Assembly (NCBI RefSeq): GCF_000208865.1
Contig: NC_018396.1
Span: 1 to 64,000, forward strand
DNA length: 64,000 nucleotides
Origin: Neospora caninum Liverpool
Lineage: Eukaryota; Apicomplexa; Conoidasida; Eucoccidiorida; Sarcocystidae
Direction: 5' to 3'
Shown here: positions 46,013-64,000 of the stretch, in pieces
Position numbering within the stretch: position 1 is the stretch's first letter
How the letters are laid out: each line of letters starts with the position of its first letter
Program-made: the position numbers and the translations under genes
The notes under the pieces: model-generated
The model's database searches: none
Seen by the model: only the letters and a program-made list of their open reading frames with translations
What the model was told of the DNA's origin: nothing

Positions 46013-49000
46013 TCCACCAAATGAACGCAGCAGCCTCGTCCACGCTGCGGCAGCCTCTCAGCCGGAAGTTCCACAAATTTTGTAAGCTTCGCGAAACAAC
46101 GCAGAAAAGCGATGGCGGCCCGATCGCCACACCCCTTGCCTTGGCACGTGTGTCGCTCGAACCTCAGCAACTGCCGTATCCAAATCGGGTTGTGCAGATA
46201 CAAACTCCCCCCCCCCCCGTGTCGCCTTCTTCCGAAACAGTCCTTTTCGACCGAACCTCCTTGATTACCGTCAGAAGAGCGTCGGAAAAAAGACTGTGGG
46301 TGGGGGAATATTGTCCTGCCGCGAACGCGGTCCTACCGGCCCATTGCCGGCCTTCTCCAAACGGCTAGTTCCCTCTTCTGAAGATGGCACCTACTCAAGA
46401 AAAGAAGAAATTTGCGGACTATCCCTGCCGGTAGTCCCGCTAATTTTACAAAGAAAATCTTTGTACACAACAGACGTTTGATGCGAATCCACACGCAGGA
46501 GGCTGACGATCAGACGTGGCAGGGCCGGGCGCGTAAACAAGACAGGGGGAAAGTAAGGCGGCGCCTGAGCAAAGGGTGTCGCATCAGAATGCGTATTTTC
46601 TATACTTTATCGTCCGAAAGACATCTGCATGGCTGACGTCCTTCATCGAAGGAACAAGACGAAAGAAAACACCCAGCCGCAGCGTGCCAGAAAACTGGCT
46701 CCACACGGACCTGTTCACGTATTGGGTCGGCATAAATGGGTCTCTCTTTTTTCATGGTGCGACTTCAAAATCAACAGCGGCAAAAATGCTCGCAGACAGA
46801 AACAAAAAGAACAAATAGCCAGAGTGCCCGATTTCTTGCGGCACGCCCCAATCTATTACAAATTTAAGTTCTCCCTGCAAACAACTTGCAACGTAGCCAG
46901 GGACCCTATCGCCCGGCAAACGGTAGAGGGGCACATTTAGAATGGCGACGCTGACCAGGAAACCGTTCTTCGTCCCCTCGCTTGCAATTACATAGAAACT
47001 GCAAGGAAATCCGCTAGAGGAAACTCCCTCCTCTGCATGTTAATACGGATATAGTCGTCTCGCCAGACACAAGAGAACGTGGATCTGCAATCCGTGTGAG
47101 GCCAAAATGGACAGGCTGTTCCTGCACCCCACGGACGGATGTGTACCAACGCGACGCCCAGGACCGTGTAAGCGGATGAAGCGCGCAAACCATACGCTGT
47201 TTCAGTGTATGACACTGTGGAGCCTACCTTGCACGCCTGCCTTCGAAACGCCGTGCTCTACGAGGAGGCTTTTCTTGGGCATCCGGTCTTTCAGGAAACA
47301 ATAACTTCATCCATTGTTTACCATTTCACAACTGTGGGAGATGTGTCCAAATCTGCCTTTGCCCGGTCAGAATTGACAGATTAGGTGGCAAAAAACTGCT
47401 CGTGTAGATAAACTGCTCACGTGGATGCTGAGCTCCACCAGCAAACAAGGATCTGATGTCGGTCGCTTCGCTGTGAAAAAGACAGAACAGTTGCGAGATC
47501 CACGACAGCCACTCTTTTTTCGAAACTGCAAAGAGCTCATCTACGTAATATACAGAGCTACGGATAAATTGTCTTGCATCGATCGCTGGAGCCATAGACA
47601 CCACCGTGTGTGACCTACACAGACCAACTCCACCAGAGTTGTTCTTTGCCTACGAAACCGCAAAAGAACGGGTTTATTCGCATGGTACGACGGGTTTGGA
47701 ACGTTACTTGTGCATTCCCGATCACACCGCAGATTTTCCACGACAACGGGCATGAATGCGACGGAGGTGGCTCTGTGCCGGGAGAAAAAAACCAACGTGA
47801 GCCGTAGACGTAAAAGGAAAGCCTACCCGGATTTGCGAGACATCGCCAGAAATTTCGCCTTCATACCTGAGGCCCGATCCAAGAATTCCTGTCGGTGCTG
47901 TCCGTACAAGGCGATTAGCTTGCGTCAGTGCCGCAGCTTTCTGTGTGCCTACTGCGCAAACAAATGCTCTTTGCCGGCTCCCCGACCCATGCCAGAGTAA
48001 CTGCACAGGACGTTGCGCCAGTTTTATGGCGTTGTTGACGGTCCGCTAGCGGAAACACTGGAAGCCTTTTGGAGCTCCGAGGAAATGTCGGAGGCTGACA
48101 AAGAAGTATGTGAGCAGTTCCGCGGCTGCCCACAAATGATCGGCGTTAGCGAGAAGCAGTTTACCAAGGGACGTCTGCTGCTAATCCCTTGTCCGTAAGA
48201 CACAAAGCGATTGACAGCAAAGGAAGCGAGTTGTCGCGCATCTGTCGGGGCTCAACAAGATAAGCTGTTGGACCCCGTTTCCTGGGTGGGGCAGATCGTG
48301 AAGTGTTAGCAACACCCCCGATCCTTATGTAATGTTTTCGGTCACACGACGCTGTTCCACTTGCCTTACAGCAACAATGAACGTGCGCACACTGATGACA
48401 TAAAAGAGCCGCCGATTCACTCGTTTTGACCAAGCCTGAATTATTGAAAAAGGAACTGCCCACGTCCTTCAGTTGTGGTACAGGTCTCACATATCTGGAA
48501 ACCCTTCTTCCAAAAAGATGGTTTGTACGTGGGGCAGGAATCAGAAAGCTGACAATTTGCTCTTCCGGCTCATGGTTTCACTTTGCAAATCAACATGACC
48601 ACGAAGAGCTTTCAGAGCCAGCGAGAATGCACTCTTGTCGAAGAACCAAGTAACGCCTCTCAACCACGCGCTCGTGGAGACCGATTATTCTTCCACTTTA
48701 GGCACCTCATACATGTGAGCTGAGCGGAATAAGATTGCGAAACGCACGACTGGTCGGACCGTATCGACATCTGTCCAAAGCAATTAGGTATTCGACGATT
48801 CGGATTCAGTGACTGTTGCACGGCGACAGTCATTGTGGCGCTGGTTCTGCTAACGGATGCATCAGTTTTGTTACTGTGGCAGTGTAGCCAATCGAAGTGC
48901 TCCGGCTTCCTGCTGCTACAATGGGGGCTGCCATTGATGCTGGTGAAGAATTGTTCCGCTGTATCCAAGCGCAGATACGCGATAGACATTTTTACTGATT

Positions 49001-51781
49001 GCTGAGTTGCGTTCGTGTCACTCAAGCACCGCACAGTACCTGCGCTGCAGCCATGAGTTCACAGGGAGCCGAACAAGAAAGGTCTTTTTCTCTGTGGTGA
49101 GTGTGGTCGCAATTTCTGATTCAGTACGAATGACTGATTTTTGCCGCCTCACATAATGAAGACAGGATATGCGGATTCATTATTGAAATGTATCAATGCT
49201 GTATCCGTCTACACAACTCCTAGCTGCAGATAACGGGGAGAGTGAAATCTTGGTGCCATAGGTTTGATCTTGCCGTCGCCGTTCGCGTCCGGAAGCCCTA
49301 TGTTAACACGTCGTTTACTTAAAGGTGTGGGCTCACCGCGACATCACAGAGCTTCCCGCGTAACAGGAGTTTTGACAAAGAGAGACAAACACTCTCCGAG
49401 TCATTACCACAAAACCTGACGGCCCACAACCCTGTGGTGGTGTTCTGAGCCCGATCAACAAAGCATTTCATTTTTCACCGGGTGACCAGAATTGCTTCTC
49501 TTCCTATTGCCAAACATAGCTTTTTGTTGATAATATGCGTTAAGCGGCCCTTACGGATTAATAAAAACACCACGAACCAGCTGTGTTGCAACGTCGCTCT
49601 TGTACGCAGATATGGCCCAGAAAAAAACACAGTTCCCAGTTCTCGTTGCGACCTGCTGAGTTTCGAGGGTCCGACCTTGTTTCGCCTCAAAAGAGACAAC
49701 GGCTCACTTTGTTCTGAAACCTATGCGTCTTAAGAGCGTGACAGAAACAGGCAAATCTCAAACTGTGGACGTGCTACCGTGGATCACTGGTGTTTTGTGC
49801 TAAAGTACGAAACGCTACGGCCTCTTCATCATCTGCCTTATAGATGAAAGATCTATAGTTCGCTGTATACCAACTGTCTAAATTTCAACACAATAGGACC
49901 CCGCAAGAGTTCGATGCTCGACAAAACCACGCAAGTGTTTCTTTCAGCCTTTCCATCATCTGTAGCCTACGTGCACAGACCGTCGTATCTTTGCACGACA
50001 GCTACAGACGACAGAGAAGTAAGGAAAAGAAAATCAGAGATAAACTACAACATGTTTAACAGTGAATCAGGGACCAGTCACACTGAGATACGAGCGACAG
50101 AGAAGACTCTAGGAGACAACGGATGAACCTATTATAAGAAAATCCGAAACCCCACGATTCCACAAGAACACAAAGTCAACTGACAAGCTTATCATTCACA
50201 GAGATAGGCACACGAAACGTAACAATGACGATATCCCTCCACATGAAGGCGGCCACCATCCCAGCAAAAAGCCTCCTAGTCACACAGGCATTCCTAATTC
50301 TACCCGATTCCCACGGACGTAGCTCGTTCCTTTGAACAAGAGAAACTCGAGAGGAACAGACCACACGAGACACTCTGCACACACTCCAAGACAAAAGGCG
50401 ACACATGCGCGGCACACCCGATCCGCCTCAAAATCCTCCTCAGCGTTTTCCGGCCTTTTTCTGTGTCCCTTTTCTGACGTATCCTGCGAAAACAGAACTC
50501 CCCTTAGGTGGCCTTCAGCGCCCTGTTTCTCGTGGAGGTTTCCACTGCCGACTTCACCAGGCTCCAATCTGCCTCCTTCCTTAACCTGCGCCATCTCTCA
50601 CATGGCCTTGTTCTAGGAAACTGTAGAGACATCAGAGAAGCCATTTTCTAACTTTTATGTGCGGTCCCTAGCTCACGCTCGCACAGAAACCAGGATACGG
50701 TAGAAATCACGTATTCCTACTACCAAAGGCGATTGTGCTGCTCGGCCTATAACCTTTAGGTCTGCCTTCCGTCTTTAATTCATTGACACACCGACTGCGT
50801 TTTTCCGCCCCACCTCTGCGGCGTTTCGACACGGTAACGAAACCATCAGAGTCTTGCATTCTTCGATAGAACTCTCATTCCCACGAACTGTTCGGCCTAG
50901 CCCTGGCAATAAACGTTTTGTTAGTGTCCCCGTTCCAACACTCCTGTTTCTTCCAGTCCTTCTCCGAGTTTTTCCTCATCAAGATACCCGAAGGTAGCAT
51001 CATCCCGCTCTCCAATGGCGTCGATGATCTACGACACCAAATAACACGCCAGTTAAAATAGTGTGGTTGTCACCCCGGCTCGCCGCTCCCGTACCACCGA
51101 CGAGAACATGGTGCTCGGGTTCTAAACCGAAAACCAGTGATTTTCTTCTCAGGTGGCGTCACTCTCTTCCTTCTCCACTTTTGCCTGTGCAAGGATTCTG
51201 TATGCATCCGGATTCTATTCGCTTTCCTCTCGTCCAGCTCTCAACAAGCAACACGGTCACCCCTCACTTCCCTAGTTGCTTCTCGCCTTGGTTGGTTCCT
51301 GTCGTGCCCAGGCAACTCTATGCTGGCCCTTTGCCAGCATTCCTGTCTCAGGTTTCTTTCACTGCTTTCCCCTCCAAAACTTCCGGACTTGCCGGGAAGC
51401 GCTTCGCGCCCCCTCATCAGCCATCTTCTCACCTCCCCGTAGTTTCGACGGGAACCTACTGCCTTCGACACTCTTCTCGGCATTCCCCCAACTCTAGCCT
51501 CTCCGTTTTTCCTGCCAGCAACCTATGCGTGAGCTCAAAGCATTTCACCGCGTTGTTGTCTCTGAAAGGAACTTTCACGACCTCTTCTGGCCCTCTTGCA
51601 AGTCCTTCGGGCGCGTCCCGCCCTGCCGTTTGTCGCCCCACGTTGAGTAGAAAGGACACGCCCCTCTCTCCATCCATCAAAGGACACAGCACCTCGACCG
51701 CGACCTGTACACATAAACAGTTCCCTCGTCCCCCTCGTCATCCCCGCCTCGCGCTCTCTCGAGGCAAGAAGTCAAACGTGT
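46013..51781. other. Intergenic region between CRAL-TRIO gene and CDPK7
   Basis: No gene is firmly supported across about 5.8 kb. A + strand frame at 48,013-48,197 looks exon-like: a plausible Glu/Ser-rich peptide with a donor-like 'gaagtatgtgag' near 48,107. I found no start or partner exons for it. A minus frame at 48,660-49,034 is open but unremarkable. A pure C-tract lies at about 46,206-46,219. The part just below 51,781 is C- and T-rich and is probably the 3' untranslated region of CDPK7. The long + frame over 51,061-51,804 is best explained by that composition. Confidence 0.45.
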
Positions 51782-61929
<10,148 letters not shown>

Positions 61930-64000
61930 GGCGGATACACCGGGAAACAAGCAAGGAACACGAAGGAAGGCCAAAGACGAAGGTATCCACAGACCAGTGA
62001 AAGAAGACGGTGAGACGAGACCCAGAGGAGGAAGTGGACAAGACGCGGAGACAATGTGGGCCGAAGAAACGGGGAAACACACGTAGAGGAGCGGTGGCAG
62101 AAAAGAAAAGGCTACGAGAATGGAGCCGGGGATGAAAGAAACCCGCTCAGGCGAAGGAAAAGGGATACCGCAAGAAGAAAGGGAGACAGGCCTTCTCAAG
62201 GGGAACAACGGAGAACACCAGAGGAAAGGAGGGATGCGCGGCAGCAGATATAAGAAATGCAAGTCCTCTGCACAGGAGACTACACCCGCGAATTTGGAAG
62301 CAGACGAGACAGCTGCACTCCCGCGCAGAGTTTGGCCGAAAGCCCGGGAAGACGAGACCTAGCGCGAGACAGTTTACCCGTCCAAGGCAAAACGTACATG
62401 CACAGAGGTTCCCTTACACCACTCACCACATCGTGCCATCCTCAGGCCCCCTTCATCGTCTCCAGTGGACAGAGCCGGTTTCCCTAATTCTCAAAGACAT
62501 CGACACGACGAGAGTTGCCCTCGACTCCTCTCTCTGCGACACTTTCGCTTCCCGCTTTGTTTCACTCGTGGAAAGGTCAGCCGCATGCGCCTATTATACA
62601 GGGAAGGCCATGTTACTGCTCGATGCACAGGGTGCCTTCCGATCCCACAATTTGCAGAGGCTGCAAGCTGCCAGTTTGGGCAGAAGCGCCCAGGAGGCAA
62701 CGGACAAAAGGGGAGCCTGGAGAACCACGTGCCTCGGGAAAAGAAAGAAACCCCCGGCTCTCGCCCGTTGGTGCGTTCTTCTCGTCGGGTCAGCAATCCA
62801 CGTGCGCTTATGCCTTTGCGAAGGCACAACAGCTTTTTCCAGAGAACGCGTATATGCCCTTTCTCTCCAGACAGGAGACGACCGAACGGGAGAAAGAGGG
62901 ACAGCAGAGGGGCGACCGAAGAAGGATCGCCGCCAGAGAGAGTGGCGGAATCGACATAGTGTTCTTTGGAAAGCGGAAGCAGTCGGTATCTTTGTTGTCA
63001 CAGGAAAGGAACCTTTCGAAAGGGGGCAGGACCGCGCTCACGCACTCTCACTACCCTTTGCCTGCTTTCACCTCCTTCGTCTCTAGGAGAAAACACAATC
63101 GGTTGTTTGGCCGGGACAGCAAAAAAGACGCCCGACAGAACACAGAGGGAAATCGATCGTCCCCACTTCACCCCCCGCAGGAGAATTACAGAGCAACAAC
63201 GGGGACGCCTTTGTCATCAACTTCCTTTGCCATCAACTTCCTTTGCCCCTCCTCGCGTCCTTCCTGGTACTGGCGTTGAGATGCGTTAGGGTGCTAGGAC
63301 GACGGACTAAAGCTGCATGAAGCGTGCGCAGCACTTGAGCCGGAGATCATGCGCGATCGGAGAAAAAAAAATCGTGCCGAGATATCTGGATGCATAGGCA
63401 CGACGAGGGTACGCTCGAGAAGCGGCGGGCCGGGGATCGTTGGAACAGCCGGACGACCAGCCGGTCAGAAATTGCACGAGGAATGGACGAGCCGAAAACA
63501 AAGACGCGGATACGCAGACCAAGAGTGTAGGCCTCTCTAAAAAGTCTTGCTCGCTCTGGTTTTGCTTCTGCTCGTCGGAGCCTCGACTGTCTCGCCGGTT
63601 GCCTTAGAGCGCCTACACGAGGAACTCCTTTTTCCACAGCCGGGCCGGGAAAATCCCGCAGGAAAGTAGAGAAGCGCGAAAGCTTCCGGCATGGGGAAAA
63701 AACGCGTTCGCTTCGAACTTCGGAGACGGGAGAAGTGGACAGCGTCCGGACAAGCGAACCAAGAGAGAAAAGGATCCTTTTTCACGCACGAAAAACAAAG
63801 AAAAAACGGAATGGCCGGTAAAAAAAAAGCGGAACGAACGACGGGAAAGGTCACCTGGTGGACGAAGACTGCGGGAAGTGGTAAGGGGGGAAAGCAGGGA
63901 AAAGCAAACATCGACGAACCGAGAGGAGTTCCAGATGCGCGCCGTCGGGAAGGAAACAATCGTTTGGATATTATTCAAGGCGACGGCTCCAGAAGGCAAA
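61930..64000. other. CDPK7 5' leader and upstream region
   Basis: This is about 2 kb of sequence upstream of the CDPK7 start. The frame of exon 1 stays open upstream to about 62,262 but has no other ATG. A TGAGACG string, the form of a promoter-associated motif reported in Toxoplasma, lies at 62,012-62,018. The rest has no gene I can support. Open frames at 63,540-63,999 (-) may be untranslated leader or the edge of another gene. Confidence 0.45.

Noticed and set aside
45441..46085. 214-codon + strand frame over the CRAL-TRIO gene
   Set aside because: It is a shadow of the minus-strand gene, which has a recognisable domain.

Overview
The window is eukaryotic nuclear DNA from an apicomplexan coccidian, most likely Toxoplasma gondii or a close relative such as Hammondia or Neospora. 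The basis is a gene with short GT-AG introns encoding an EF-hand/PH/kinase protein of the CDPK7 type, proteins rich in Ala, Ser, Pro and Gly, intronic AT microsatellites, and a large block of complex satellite DNA. I see no bacterial feature such as an operon, Shine-Dalgarno site or CRISPR array. The species call is inference. The gene models rest on splice sites and reading phase read by eye.

Positions 1 to about 28,000 are non-coding satellite DNA with a strongly C-rich + strand. Two main long units alternate. Unit A (about 1.58-1.61 kb) occurs at 1-2,826 and 14,785-18,462. Unit B (1,633 bp) occurs as four near-identical tandem copies at 4,248-10,771, once more at 12,199-13,826, and partly at 18,480-19,801. 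Connecting modules (here C and D) recur with them, so whole blocks are reused, for example 11,222-12,115 and 20,199-21,090. From 22,080 to 28,000 the repeats are of other types: an F pair about 4.44 kb apart and a G pair 661 bp apart. The open frames in the satellites overlap on both strands and drift between copies, and I do not regard them as genes.

Positions 28,000 to 35,700 are mixed-composition sequence with no gene I can defend beyond one weak signal-peptide candidate at 28,456-29,258.

Positions 35,700 to 64,000 hold the real genes, all on the minus strand. (1) A nine-exon gene at 35,727-41,068 encodes a protein of about 654 residues with an N-myristoylation-type start and two hydrophobic segments; I do not recognise its family. 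(2) An intronless gene at 44,588-46,012 encodes a CRAL-TRIO (Sec14-like) lipid-binding protein with an N-terminal hydrophobic anchor or signal. (3) An eleven-exon gene at 51,782-61,929 encodes the calcium-dependent kinase CDPK7, about 2,200 residues, with EF-hands first, then a Cys-rich zinc-finger-like patch, a PH domain, the kinase domain and a disordered tail. A possible two-exon gene (98 residues) lies at 43,613-44,121.

The three main genes share an orientation but are independent eukaryotic transcription units. Any functional link is speculative, although a PH-domain kinase and a Sec14-type protein both suggest phosphoinositide or membrane-lipid biology.
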